Below are positions 33,191 to 45,188 of a DNA stretch of 64,000 nt, piece after piece. Source of the DNA: Progne subis subis. Taxonomy: Eukaryota; Chordata; Aves; Passeriformes; Hirundinidae. Location: NCBI GenBank assembly GCA_022316685.1, contig JAKJHU010000833.1:1-64000 (forward strand), in the 5' to 3' direction. The notes under the pieces were generated by a model, which ran no database searches, was not told the DNA's origin, and was given only the letters and a program-made list of their open reading frames with translations. The position numbers were made by a program, and so were the translations under genes. How positions within the stretch are numbered: the stretch's first letter is position 1; every line of letters starts with the position of its first letter.

Positions 33191-36100
33191 AGTGAAGGGC
33201 AAGGATGATACTGGGATCCCTCTGGGTTTGGCTCCTACAGAGCACACAGTGGGTCAGACACTGGGCTGAGGGAAGGGGTCCCATGTAAACCCAGCACAGG
33301 CATTTCTCTTTGGAGAGGGGATTCTGCAGGGAAAAAGAAGCAGAAGAGGCTTTCCAGTCTCTCGAGATTGCCCCTCCTCCTTCAGCAGCCATACCCCAAT
33401 CAATCCATATGAAATTTCATATGATCACTTACACGCCAGGGAGCACAAGGCACTCAAAACTGAACCCTGCCAGAGCCCAGTCCTTTCTAAGGGTGTGGGG
33501 GAATGGAATTTCGGTAGGAGTTGACCCAAAATGATACTTTGCCACTTGTGGGTTTCTCACAGCCTTAGCAGTTGTGCAAGATCTTTGTCCCAACACTTGC
33601 TCACCTTTCAAATGCACACACGTGCCTGGGGGCAATTCAGGTTCCCTGGAGTGGTGGCTGCTTCCCTTTGAAACAGGAGCTGTTGTCTTTTCTGGTGTGC
33701 TTAACTCCCTTCTAACTGTTAGAAAAGTGGGTGAGTAAAGGGAATTACCCTGGAGGAAGGGGACCAGAACCTGGGAAAAGGATGAGACACATCTGAATTA
33801 CAAATGAAATCTATTTCATTTATTTATTTAGTACTAATCTATTATTACAAACAAAATCATGTTTCTGAGCTGAAGCTGCTCGCACCCTGGACAGATTTTT
33901 TCAGTTGCTGTGTTATTTAAAGGATGTCCACAGGCTGTGGAGCAGCCTGGCTCTCTGCCCCTCTGCCCACAGGGATGCAGCACTCCGAGCTCCCCCAGGA
34001 GCCACAAGAGGGCTGGCAGAAGGGCAGGCGTCCTCAGCAGTGACACCACCACTGCACTGTTCTCCCTGCTCTGCTCCTGCCCAGACTCGGGATGGCCAAA
34101 TCCGCCCAGGCTGCGCATTCCACAGCAGGGCCACCATTCCCCTCGGGAGCAGCCCACGCCCAGTTTGGCTCTGGAATGGGCTGATGAGTCCTGTCCCAGG
34201 AAGAGGCAGCCAGGACCGGGCTGCTGCCACTTCCTGCTCCAGGTGCCTTCTTCCAGCCGGGCTCTGGGGGTGCTGAGGCTGCTCTGGGCTCTGCTAGGGC
34301 TCTGCTGGGGCTCAGCTCTTGGCCACACTGAATCACACTAGGAAAGAATGGAAACTGGCAAGGGAGTTGAGGTTTAATGCATTTTTTATTAAAAATATCC
34401 AAACTAGCACAACAAAAAACTGTCCTCAAGTGCCCCTCCTCTGTGCCAGCTCTTGATCTCCAGTTGCTCCTCACAGGCCAGGAGGTGCCGGCAAAGAGTC
34501 TGTGCAGGCACCATGGACAAGTTTTAAATGCTAAGTTCAATTTATCTTCAACTTCAACTAGTTAGTTTGGGAGTAGAATTAACCTTTCCTCAATAAATAA
34601 ACCCCTGACTGCCCATTTTTAAAACACTCATATAGTGTGAATTTGCCTTACCTTGTACCTGTTATGTTTATCTGGAAAATGTTTTGAAGAGAAAAACACA
34701 TTTAATGTTTTTATGTCTTTCAGTTTTCATAAGGAAATCTGTCTGGCTTTGTTAGTTCTGTTACTGCAGGCTTCAGACCCAGTACTTGCTGTCTAGTTGA
34801 AGATGTGTTTCATGGCATAGAAGAATCTACCATAGAGAATGAAGGGTAACAATTTGAAATTAATCTTATTTGGATTATTACTTGTGATCCTTATAAAAAC
34901 CCTTTCCAAGGGTTGGGTTTTCAAGCTGGAGTATGAAGCACAGTGAGTTTCTGTGGATAATGCTGTAGCTCCATCTCACCAGATGCAGAAATGGGCCAAA
35001 ATCCAGTGTTTTGAGTGTGAATTTGGGGTCCTGGCTTTGCCCCGAAGGAGAGACAGGATGTTCCCTGCAATGTCTACATGGAGCAGACAGAACAGATGGG
35101 GAAGTGTTTGCAGGGCCCCTGGGAGGGAATATTGTGGTTCCTGTCAGCAGGATCCTTTTGAAGCTTCGGGCTGGGGTGGGCAGCAGATCCATCTGCAGCT
35201 TCCATGGGCTGCTCCAGCAGCTGCTGCTGGGACCCTGAGGGAAGAGGACACAGGAGGGATGGAAATGAGGCCACAGGAGGGATGGAAATGCTGCATGGAC
35301 AGCAGCAGCCAGGGCCAGGAATGAGCTTTGCCTACCTGGCTGATGAAATGAGACTCCTCCTTTAGTGCAAGAGGAGGCAAAGATAAAGTCAAGTTCAACA
35401 GTTCAAGGAGAAATGTAGAAAATCAGAAGCTTCTCAAAATGCCACACACATCATCTGTTAGTTCTTCAGTGTCAGTCCCTGTAAAAAGCCTTTGCAGTTT
35501 TCCTTTGGATTTCAGGGCCCAGAGCTGGGCTTTAGAGTTCAACTGATTTTTTATTTTCCAGGTTTTTAAACAGAGCTTTGTATTGGGCAGCTCTTGTCAT
35601 ATTTTCTGCTCTCCTGACCTTGAAAAAGGTTCTGTGCTCCTGTGAGCCACATCTGGAGGGGTGGTTGGCAACCATGGAATCCTCTGGGAAAGCTCTTGAT
35701 TGACTTCAGGGCCTGACTGGAGAGCTCAGCCTGAGGAAAGAACTGTTCCAGATGCCTCTGTCCATGTGCAGCTCCTCACAGCTGAGTCCCTGAACACACG
35801 GGGTGGTTTATAGGGATTTATTTTCCCCTTCTGTTCACTTGGAGGTGATTTTGCAATCCTTTAGAGGAACATCCGACCAGTCCCTGTCCCCATTCCATTT
35901 TATCCTCTCCACTTTGGAGCTGGCCTGCTGAGCATAACATGGAAATTAGTAGTGTCTCCCCATTCTTCCCTCCAGCCCTCAATTGTAACCTGTATTAAAC
36001 ACTGCAAAAGGCCTCATTCATCTGGTGGGGAAGATGTGAGGTGGAGAAAGTTAATAGGATTTGTTTTCATGAACCTTGTGATAGTAAAGAAAAATGAGGT

Positions 36101-36479
36101 TTGTCATTTTGGTGTGGTGCTGGGTGTTGGGATTTGGCAGTTTATTTCTTGTTCTTGTTCTTTATTAGTATTACTTTTCATTGGCAAGACTTTGAAGTCT
36201 TAGACATTATTAACAATGGCTGGATTTCACTCATTGGAAAATTCCCTTGCTTTTCCCACCAGAATTAAACTGTGCAATTGATTCCATATTGTCAGTGGAT
36301 TCTAAAGATGGAAAATCCTGTTCATGATGGGTTTGGTGTGGTTTGGAGCTGGGGAAGGGTCTCATCCCCTCCCGGAGGTGCCCCAAGCCCTCTCTGCTGC
36401 CACGTCTGCACTCGCGGCCCCTCACGGCTGCCCTGCACTGGGGACATGGTGGGATCCAACTCCTGCCAGGGCTGAGGCT
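33191..36479. other. Mostly unique sequence without a supported gene
   Basis: Open frames such as 33834-34328 (minus, 164 codons) show no recognised motif. Small direct repeats occur (ACAGGAGGGATGGAAATG at about 35249 and 35273). Confidence 0.35.
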
Positions 36480-36655
36480 CCTCATGGCCCCTCACAGCCC
36501 TTCATGGCCACATAGAACCTCTGCTGGCCCCTCATGGCCCCTCACAGCCCTTCATGGCCACATAGAACCTCTGCTGGCTCCTCATGGACCCTCATGGTCC
36601 TTCATGGCTCTTCATTTTCCCTCATGGCATCTCACATCCCCTCACATCCCCTCAC
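36480..36655 (+). repeat. TCATGGCCCC decamer minisatellite with 50-bp duplication
   Basis: CTCATGGCCCCTCACAGCCC starts at 36481 and 36531, a perfect 50-bp tandem copy, continuing into degenerate CTCATGG(A/T)CC units. Confidence 0.85.
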
Positions 36656-36779
36656 AGCCGCAGGCACGGGCTCCTCCCAAAGGAGAAGGGGTCGGGCCCT
36701 GCTTGTTCTCCTTTCATTTCGGTCCCTTCCCAGCCATGAGTAAAGAAAGGCTGAAATGGAGCCTTTCCCCAGCGTTTCC

Positions 36780-37030
36780 CTCAGGGTTCATTGCGGCTGA
36801 AGCTGTGTGCTGGCGCTGGCCCCAGCGCGAACATCCCTGCAGCCGCCCAGGCCTTTGCTGTCCCCCCGTGTCCATTCCCTGTGCCCGAGTCCCGCCCGGC
36901 TCTGGCAGCAGCAGGAGCCGCAGCGCAGCGGGCGCCGGCCCGGCCCAGCCGGGGCTCCCGGGCAGGAGCAGCAGCAGCGCCGGCCCCTTCCCACCTGCTC
37001 CTGCCTCGGCTTCCAAGGGCTTTTTCCAGC
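36780..37030. promoter_or_regulatory. CpG-rich segment, possible CpG island core
   Basis: Locally rich in CG dinucleotides (GCGCTGGCCCCAGCGCGAAC, GCGCAGCGGGCGCCGGCCCG), unlike neighbouring sequence. No transcription unit could be attached to it; function is inferred from composition only. Confidence 0.3.
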
Positions 37031-39349
37031 TGAATGCTGGAGTAGAGCAACAATCACCCACAAACAGCCCCGATTCCTCAGGGCCCGCCTGTGCTGCCCT
37101 GAGCCAGCCTCCAGAGAAAGAAAGGATTGGGTTCCAGCGCTGTTTTCAGTGCTGTTTTACTCACCCTGAGGTGACAGCAGGAGGCTGCTACTGTCTTTGC
37201 CTTGGGAATTGTAGATCCTGTCTGCTCTTGTCCCTCCTCTGGTTGCCATTTGACTTTTATCTGTAAAGCTGCAATTGCCTTTTTTGATCAGTGTCACCCA
37301 GAGTTCTTTCAGACAGGAAACTCTGGCATCTTGAGTAGCAGATCCCCAAATGTTCACAAGCCCCTGAGCACAAAGTTGAGGAGAATTAAAGCCACACAGG
37401 CCACATTTGCGGCACTCAAACACAGCCCTGTTGCTGGTGCTGCTGAAATAGAATCAACTGACAGAGATCATTGCAGAAATTGCCTCCTGCCACACAGTAC
37501 CCATCATTCTCCCCCGCCTCCTCCTCTCCTAGCACGAAAGAAATTCCAGCTTGGAGGAGGCTTTCCAAGAGGGAGCTCTGGCTCCTGTTTTAGCCTGGAT
37601 ATCCTTGCAGAGCAACAGGGCATCTTTCACAAGCTCAGGCTTCTCATTTCATGAGGCAACTGTGATCAAAATGGCCTTTTGCAGAAAGACAAAAGCAGAG
37701 GGAATGGATTAGAAATTATTCTTAAAAATGACCATTCTGACAGACCAAGTTCACCAAGTTATTCCCTGCATCTCTCCTTTTCAGATTCTTTCAGTCATCT
37801 CCTTGGAGAGGTTCACCTTGTTCTGGTGCTTATCATGAACTTTGTACTCTTTGATTTATATCAATGCAAGAGATGTGAAAGGAGAACATCATCTAAACTG
37901 AACACAGAAACAAACTCCCTCTGTCAGCCCATTTTCATTCTCTAGATCACTTTCCAGGCATCCATGGAGATGTTGGAATGATTTTTACACAACTCTCCAC
38001 TCCAGGCTGCAGCCTCTGGAGATTCTTTCTCTGCATTCAGTCAGGCTTGTATTCCCTAACAATTCCTGGAACCCCATCATATTTTCTTAGGGTAGAACAG
38101 TAAAAATGAAAACCTTAAAAATAGCACAAGTCCCCAGTCCACCAGAAAAAGGAAGAACAAGTTGTAAAGTTCTCCAAACATTTGTCCTGCTTTGCTGCAA
38201 GAGTTGTGCTGCACACACGGTATGGAAAGCCAAGAGAAGCTACAGCTGGTGGCACATCTTGTGATAGAAACTGCATCTCATTCTCCAGGAAAGTTTCTTG
38301 AAAAGAGCAGACAGGACTGTGGAGAAGATTCCTGGAAAACTGAAACAGCTTTCCAGAAGTGAAATGAAAATGGAAAGAAAGAAGCCAAGATGTTTTCCTT
38401 GATTTATTTCTATGCTGCCCTTTTTCCATGTTGCAGTACTTCTCCATCCCATTAATTCCCAAGGGATCTCACCTCTAAGACTGACGACATTGTGAGTTTT
38501 AGACACTGAAATACCATGAACTATGCACAGTTTGCCTTCCCATTTTTGTTGGAAAGCAGTGCTGGAGACACAAGTGCAGTGCCTGAGTGAGGCGGGAATC
38601 CTAGAGGCAGGGAATGTTCCCTGACAGTGTCTGAGTCTCAGCAGGGACAATGCACAGCAGCGTTGCTGTGCTGGGTTCCCATGGCATGGAACCACGCCAG
38701 GAGCAGCTGCTGAGGTCAGAAGCCATGGCAGCCACCACCCTGCTGCAAAGGTCCTTGGCAGGGTGGGCTCCTGCCCTGGCTCTGTGTGCCAGGAGCCGGC
38801 AGCGCTGGGTGCAGGGAGCCCTGGGAGGGCACAGAAATGCTGGGCTGAGAAATGCTGGGGGGACAGCGAGAGGGGCGTGTGCAGCCGGCCAGGGCACAGG
38901 AGCAGCATGCACAGGGGCACAGCCTGCAGGACAGATGGCCAAGGGCTGGGCAGGGCTGGCAGGGCCACAGGCACCCAGGCCTTTGTCCCCTGGGCTCTGG
39001 CAGCGCCTCTGGAGGCCCCACAGAAGGAACTTTCCTTTCAGGGGCTGCACTTTGTTCCTCCCTGGCCCCTCCCTGAGGAGGCTGGCAGGGGTTTCAGTTT
39101 GATGACATTTGTCCTTGCTGCCCCTCCCATCCCACTGCCCCACAAACAGCTCCGAGGCACCCGTGAGGAGCAGGCCCTGCTGTGCCAGGCCTGGGCTCAG
39201 GTCTCGGCCTTTCTGCTTCCTCCAGCCAAGCCAGGCCTTGCTGAGCCCTGCAGTTCCTGCTGCTGTGCCCCAAGCTCTCTCGGCCGGTGCTGGAAAGGGA
39301 CTTGAGGTACCTCGATCCCCTCGGGTGGCGCATGGGAGAAAACAACAAA
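37031..39349. other. No supported gene
   Basis: Includes AT-balanced sequence (37140-38600) and a GC-rich part (38640-39300) with overlapping open frames on both strands. No domain or splice pattern recognised. Confidence 0.35.
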
Positions 39350-40601
39350 CTTCTCAGGAGGATGGAGAACAAACTTTATACTTGCAAACTTCAGAGAATG
39401 AGATACGTGGGTAATCTTAAAGCAACATGGGATTACAGTAAATAACTTCAGAACGCACTGACTGAGCAAACTCTAAGCAGTCCAACTTCCAGTTCTCCAG
39501 ATTTTGAGTAGAGGAAGTCAGGAAAAGAGAGAGGGAGACAGAGATCCACAGTCGCCCTTGGATCCAGCACCATCTCAGCTGCTGTGATCTCCGGGGCCGT
39601 GGGACGTGCCAGTGTCACAGCCGTGTCACAGCCTCACCTGCTCTGGTCCCTCTCACAGGTGGGGTTTTTGGGGTGCCAGGGGCTTGGCAGCCACTTTGGG
39701 GCTGGACCAGAGGCTGCAGTGGCTGGGGCTGGGGCAGTGGCCATCCCACCTACACAGAACTTGCCCTGGCCCCCAAACACACACTGGAGATGTCTGGGGC
39801 CATTCATCATTTCTCTGCTCTCCAGCACTGAGGCAATGGACTCTGGCTGCAGCTCTGAGCTCGTGCCCAAGGCAGCCACCCCTGGCAATGGGGCTCCATG
39901 GAGCTGCTCTCAGGAAATCCCCCAAGAGTTGGGGAGTGGCCCAAAACTGCCTCAGAAATGTGGGAAACCTCAAAATCTCTTCAGCAATGTGGAATATCTA
40001 AAAACTCCCTCAAGAACTAGCACCCTTTCCCGTCATCATCCCCAGACTTTGGATGTCTTATTGCAGACCCCACCCCATCACCACAATCCCAACCAAATCC
40101 ATCCCACCCCTGCCATCCCAAGCCCTATTTCCCCAATTTCACGCCTCCCAAACCACATCCCACCCATCCTGTCCCACCCATTGCCCACCTCACTCCTCCT
40201 GGTTTTCACCCTACTTCACCCATTCCCCTTCCAACCCCATCCCTCACTGAGGGGCTGTGCAATCAAGTAATTTTTTGGTGAGATTGTGTAGTTTTAGCAT
40301 GAAGTGGTTTTGAGGTGAAAGATCAAACTCTCTCATCTCTTTGTGTGCCCAGAAATGGAGACCACCACACCAGATACCCCACAAACACCCAAATCCTCCC
40401 AAGTATCTGCCTGAGTCCCAGGTTGCCCTGAAACACTAGTAAAACATGAGGCTTTAGATGCCTTTGATGAATTTGTTGATTTTTATCCCCAGTTTTGTCT
40501 GGTTTAAAGGGATGAAGATGAATCAAAAGAATATAAGGGACCACCAAAGAAAAGGACCACCAGCCCACTGTCCTTCCAGTGCAGATCGCTGGGAATGTAG
40601 G
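39350..40601 (-). other. 3' flank of ZNF-C
   Basis: Collinear with the ZNF-A 3' flank (11450-12565), with small indels. A relic finger interrupted by a stop follows the ancestral TAA at 40700-40702. Confidence 0.75.
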
Positions 40602-42161
40602 TCACCAATTCTCTGGCCAATGTGGGTCCTCTGAAGCAGGACTAAGTTGGAGCACTGCACAAAGCTCTTCCCACAGCTGAGGCACTCTTAGGCCTTCTCT
40701 TACCAGTGTCTCCGTTGGTGTCTGTTGAAGTGAGAGCGCCTGGACAAGCTCTTCCCACAAGCGGGACATTCGTAGGGCCATTCCCTGGTTTGGATCCTCG
40801 GGTGGTGGATCAGGTGGGAGCTTATGCTGAAGCTCATCCCACATTCCCCACACTGGTAGGGCCTCTTCCCACTGTGGATCATTTGGTGGATGACCAGCTG
40901 GAGGCTCTGGTGGAAGCCCTTCCTGCATTCCGCACTCTTGTAGGGCATTTCCCCAGTGTGGATACGCTGGTGAATGATGAGGGTGAAGTTGTGCTTGAAG
41001 CCCTTCCTGCAGCTGGGGCAGGGGAAGGGCCTCTCCTTTGTGTGAATCCGCTTGTGCACAAGGAGCCTGGAGCTCCTCTGAAACCTTGGGACACTTGTCA
41101 GGTCTCTCCCCAGTGTGGATCTTTTGGTGGATGATCAGCTGGGACCTCCGGTTGAAGCCCTTCCCACATTCCCCACACTTGTAGGGCCTTTCCCCAGTGT
41201 GGATCCTCTGGTGGCAGATCAGGTTGCATCTCTGGCTGAAGCTCTTTCCACATTCCCCGCACTTGTAGGGCCTCTCCCCAGTGTGGATCATTTGGTGGAT
41301 GATCAGTTTGGACCTCTGGTTGAAGCCCTTCCCGCATTCCCCACACCTGTATGTCCTTTCCTCAGTGTGGATGTTCTGGTGGCGGATCAAGTGGGAGCGC
41401 CGGCGGAAGCTCTTCCCACATTGCTCACACTGGTAGGGCCGTTCCCTGGTGTGGATCCTCTGGTGGCGGATCAGGATGGAGCTCTGGCTGAAGCCCTTCC
41501 CGCATTCTACACACTTGTAGGGCCTCTCCCTGGTGTGGATCCTCTGGTGGCAGATCAGGTGGAAGGTCTGGCTGAAGCTCATCCCACATTCCTCACACTG
41601 GTAGGGCCTCTGCCCGCTGTGGATCCTCCGGTGGCGGACCAGGTGGGATCGCTGGCTGAAGCTCTTCCCACATTGCTCACACTGGTAGGGCCCTTTTGTG
41701 CTGTGGATCCGCAGGTGGCAGATCAAGAGGGATCTCTGGCTGAAGTTCTTCCTGCATTCCCCGCACTCGTAGGGCCTCTCCCTGGTGTGGATGCACTGGT
41801 GGGTCACAAGGGTGGAGTTGTGCTTGAAGCCCTTCCCACATTCCCCACACCTGTAGGGCCGTTCCCCAGTTTGGATCATCTGGTTCTGGACCACGTGGGA
41901 GCTGTGGCTGAAGCTCTGTCCATCTTCCCGGCACAGTCCAGGTCTTCCCTTCTCCAAGAACCCTGGGATGGGTTTGGAACCCCTCCTTGAGCAGGATGTC
42001 TTGGGCTTTTCCTTCCCATTGGATTCTTGTGCAGTGGAGCCACTCAAAATGGCCTCTTCCATGAGGTTCTGCCCTCGAGATTTGTCCTCCCTGGTCTCCA
42101 TCCTCAGCTCCTTGCCTGGGGGAGGAAGGACAAGGACAGGATGGGATTTGCCTCCGTCCAA
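40602..42161 (-). pseudogene. C2H2 zinc-finger gene copy C: exon 1 replaced, 11-bp deletion in finger 10
   Basis: Exon 2 begins after a CCCCCAG acceptor with [20 protein letters not shown] and carries nine complete fingers in frame. In finger 10 about 11 bases are missing near 41085 relative to the A and D sequence; the frame then runs through finger-derived sequence in the wrong phase to 40602. The original frame continues at 41059-40700 with four more fingers, two degenerate (one lacks its first Cys, one its last His). The ancestral array thus had about fourteen fingers, more than A (nine) or D (eight). Exon 1 is absent: the intron end joins R1 sequence directly near 42155. An open frame of 519 codons exists from an intronic ATG, so a short finger protein with a scrambled tail is formally possible. 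Confidence 0.85.
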
Positions 42162-42562
42162 TCAATTTGTGGCTGCAGTCCTCCTGGAGTAACAGGTGTG
42201 GTTTTGTAGAAGCAGTGCTCCTGTAGAAAGGTATAGTTTTCCTCTAACGGTCCAGTGGTGTTGTAGATGGGTCTGGTCTTCCTCTGGGAATCCACTGGAA
42301 ACTGGCTGCTTCTGGTGTTTAAATCTCAGATTATATCCAGGCAGGAATGGTTGGCTCCTCCCTCTGGGTGGAGCATCTCACAATGAGATGATGTCATTTT
42401 ATCAGTCATGCAGTGAGAGGCAATGGCCTATTAACAGAAGATATCTCCCTGGAGGGAGGATGGGTCATGGAGGAGATCAAGAACACTGCCCCATCTGGTT
42501 TTAACAGCTGGGCCATTAACCAAAGATATCACCTTGGAGTTATGAGAAATGGGTCATGGAAC
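42158..42562 (-). mobile_element. R1 LTR-like repeat, copy C, truncated both ends
   Basis: Contains the ACTGCATGACTGATAAAAT block, the GGAGGGAGGAGCCAACC block and ATTCCCAGAGGAAGACC, but lacks the U5-like end. Sense to ZNF-C and fused to its intron. Confidence 0.75.
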
Positions 42563-42574
42563 AGTTTTTACTTG

Positions 42575-42770
42575 GATCTCCAAGGGCAACTGGGAGAACC
42601 AGGAACACACTGGAGGAAAGTGGGAGCAACTGGGAGCAACTGGGACCATGCTGGGGCAAACTGCATCATAACAGGGAATGACTGACAGTGACTGAGCTCC
42701 TACTGGGAGTGCTGACAAAACTGAAAGCACACAGGGTGGGGGCAACTAGGCTGATACTAGAAGCAGCCTC
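42575..42770 (+). repeat. CTGGGA-type minisatellite, array 2
   Basis: Short array of GGGAGCAACTGGGA units, same family as 30590-31405. Confidence 0.8.
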
Positions 42771-42829
42771 TTCTGGCACCAGGACCACTGAACCCCTTTC
42801 CAGTGAGATATGAACTTCAAAGGAATCCA

Positions 42830-43490
42830 GGGTTTTAGAAAAGTTAAGGTTTTAGCTACAGATAAGCTTTGCCTGAATTAGTTAAAGTAGATAGATAGAT
42901 AGGCTGTGCTGGAAATAATTAGGAGTCAGTGGTTAGTTGAAAGGAAATGAATCTGAAGCAGCTATCCCAGATCAAAATACCTAATTGCTTGTCATTTTTG
43001 TATTTGTTTAGCTGTGTTTATAATGAGAAACAGAAGAAACTGGTAAATAGATCTAAGAACACAGACAACTGTAAATCTTCTAACATCCCATTGAAACAGT
43101 CACGGAAACAGGAAACTGGAGTTCTAGCAGGTTCCATTTGTCCTGTTAGCCACTGAAAAGATTGAAAGTTTAGAATGAGGAATACTCTCCTTGCTTCCTC
43201 TTTTTATGACCCCTCCCCATAAAAGAGACCACTGACCTAATTCAAAGAACAAACTATGCATGTTTAATGGCCTTTTATCTAATTATAATACAAAGCTGAG
43301 GATGCCAGGCATTAGTGTTATGAATATGTATTAGTATTTGGGGTATTCAACACTTATGTAAATAAATAGAGTCTGTAATTACTTGTGACTTTGCAGTGCA
43401 TATTAGGGAGCGATCCCACTCAGTTGCCTGGCATTGCATTAAACCTACACTTTCTAATTCTAACCTGTTAGAGAGTCTTTTGTCCGTCAC
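42830..43490 (+). mobile_element. LTR with TATA box and AATAAA signal
   Basis: CATAAAAG at 43219-43226, AATAAA at 43361-43366, then a U5-like GGAGCGATCCCACTC and an end near TTGTCCGTCA. The 5' end is uncertain. A tRNA primer site was not recognised. Confidence 0.6.
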
Positions 43491-43554
43491 AGTTGGGTAT
43501 TGGTATTAGATCAATATCCATATTTTAATAAATCACCCATCATCCCGCCCCTCC

Positions 43555-43930
43555 AGCCCGGGGTCTCAGCAATCCCAGGTGTCCTCCACTCTTGGGGTCC
43601 CCGCTTTGGGGTTCTGGGGGTCTCCTCTCTCAGGGGTCCCGCTTAGGGAAACTGCAGCTTTCCTGAGGATCCCCAAACCTGGTGTCACTGCCCCCGACCA
43701 GTCCCGTGCGGTCTCCACATGGCACCGGCAGAGCTCGGAGGGCCTGGCCGGGAAAGACCAACCCTCCTGTGTGGGCACCCACATCCGCCCGCCCCCTGCC
43801 ACGGCTCTGCCACCACCGCCACTCGGAGCCCCAAAAACACCCCCCAAGGACCCCCCAATGTCCCCCCGAGGGGCATCTGCAGCTCGGCTTTGGAGCCCTG
43901 CAAACTCCAAATATCTCCCCTGAAACAAGG
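43555..43930 (-). pseudogene. 5' region relic of a zinc-finger gene
   Basis: Resembles the ZNF 5' flank (GGGGGACATTGGGGGGTCC on minus, and GGCTCCAAAG(C/T)) seen at 53600-53640. Richer in CpG than the other copies and cut off at about 43555. No coding exon follows. Confidence 0.5.
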
Positions 43931-43934
43931 CAGA

Positions 43935-44559
43935 AAAGAACTTTATAACAACAGTTGTTAGAGTAGTAAGTATTTTTAATTGACATTGAGGTGCATGGGG
44001 GTTAACTTCACTAAAGACATGCATGAACACTAGAGAGCTTGCCTCTCATTTTTCTTTGAGGTCTTGCATATGCATGGCATTGCACAATCTGCCTCGTACA
44101 TATTTATTCTCTGGCCTCACTCATCCTCACTTTGTGTGGTAATTAACTCCTCTTGGTACATCCTCTTGGGCATACTTAGTTTGCCATGGTGGTCTCCGAG
44201 GGTCTCTAGAAGATGAAAGGAATGGAGTCTTCCTCAGTGAACTCTTCACCTTTATTTTTCTTGTGCATGCTTTGATCCTTTTGGCACTTCTTCAAGGCAA
44301 GACATCAGTTTCTGCTGGCTGAGTCTGTGTTTTTTCTCTTTATTTGCATTTTTTTGCTTTGTTATCTTGTTATGTTTAGGTTAGTCTTTCTTGTTATCAC
44401 TGAGGGTCCTGGATGTTTGTACTGCTTTAAATCATGTAAACAGGCACAGCACTCGATATTCACTAAATGCCTTCTAAAAGGTACAATACATTCTAAAATA
44501 CAGTGTATGCTCTTTGGCTTGCTATAAAGATTAGCTGGAATTTTCAAGCCTCTGCCTCA
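43935..44559 (-). mobile_element. 3' LTR candidate of a retroviral element
   Basis: Starts TGAGGCAGAGG at 44559 on the minus strand directly after a polypurine tract. AATAAA on minus at 44107-44102. The end near 43935 is set by the junction with the ZNF relic. Confidence 0.5.
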
Positions 44560-44572
44560 TGCCCTCCCTTTT
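44560..44572 (-). other. Polypurine tract
   Basis: AAAAGGGAGGGCA on the minus strand immediately before the LTR TG, as expected for plus-strand priming of a retrovirus. Confidence 0.55.
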
Positions 44573-44836
44573 CTATAGACATAGTAAATTCTTTTACTAC
44601 TACTGGGGCTTCTCTCTAGGTTTAACTCACTATCTTAATAATTCTCTTTTAACATTATCCTATGTGTTTTAGATAATGAGGTTAAAATTTTCACTCACTT
44701 TAACATCCTCTAGTTCTATATGAGTACTACAATAGACATTATTAAATTCGTACTAAATAATATCAACAAAATAATGATGGGGGGACAGGGTGTTTAAGAC
44801 TCTAGTTGCATTTGGTGACTATCTAAAGACTGCATC
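44573..44836 (-). other. Retroviral 3' internal sequence, no open frame
   Basis: AT-rich sequence with several stops between the env-like relic and the polypurine tract. Confidence 0.4.
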
Positions 44837-45186
44837 CTACCAGTTGTGGCTTGTGTCTTGCTTTACTTTTTGTAGAACTCTCCTTATTTCTTTTGTATCC
44901 TGTTGGACATTTACTACAGTTTTTTGTCTGTTCTCTTGAATTTCTTTTACAATTTTGTTCAAATCGTCATGCTTTATTAATTGCTTTACTAGGGTTAGGT
45001 TTATTCTAATAAGCATGGGTAACAATTGGTGATAGGTTTTATAATTAGACTTGATTAACGGGTGGGATATTCCTGATGCTAAACATGAAAAGTTGTACCT
45101 GTCAATCTCAACAAAATTGTAGATACAGAAATTAGAATGATTTTTAGCAGGTAAGGATAGATTATTTCTATCTTGTCCTAGGTTAC
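44837..45186 (-). pseudogene. Retroviral envelope-like relic, about 115 codons
   Basis: A frame without stops ends at 44837, about 265 bp upstream of the polypurine tract, the position of env. It contains spaced Cys residues in its first half and a heptad-like helix in its second half (LNKIVKEIQENRQ, then a VL-x2-V repeat). I could not match it to a named Env. The call rests on position and coiled-coil pattern. It is cut by the R1 element at 45189. Confidence 0.4.
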
Positions 45187-45188
45187 AG

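Noticed and set aside
33834..34328. 164-codon minus-strand frame in mostly unique DNA
   Set aside because: No domain, splice sites or paralogue in the window; cannot be told from chance.
36343..37266. 307-codon frame
   Set aside because: Its first half is a translated decamer minisatellite and the rest a CpG-rich segment; no conserved motif.
41115..41990. 291-codon frame antisense to ZNF-C
   Set aside because: It is the periodic shadow of the 84-bp finger repeat; the same antisense frame appears at the other ZNF copies.
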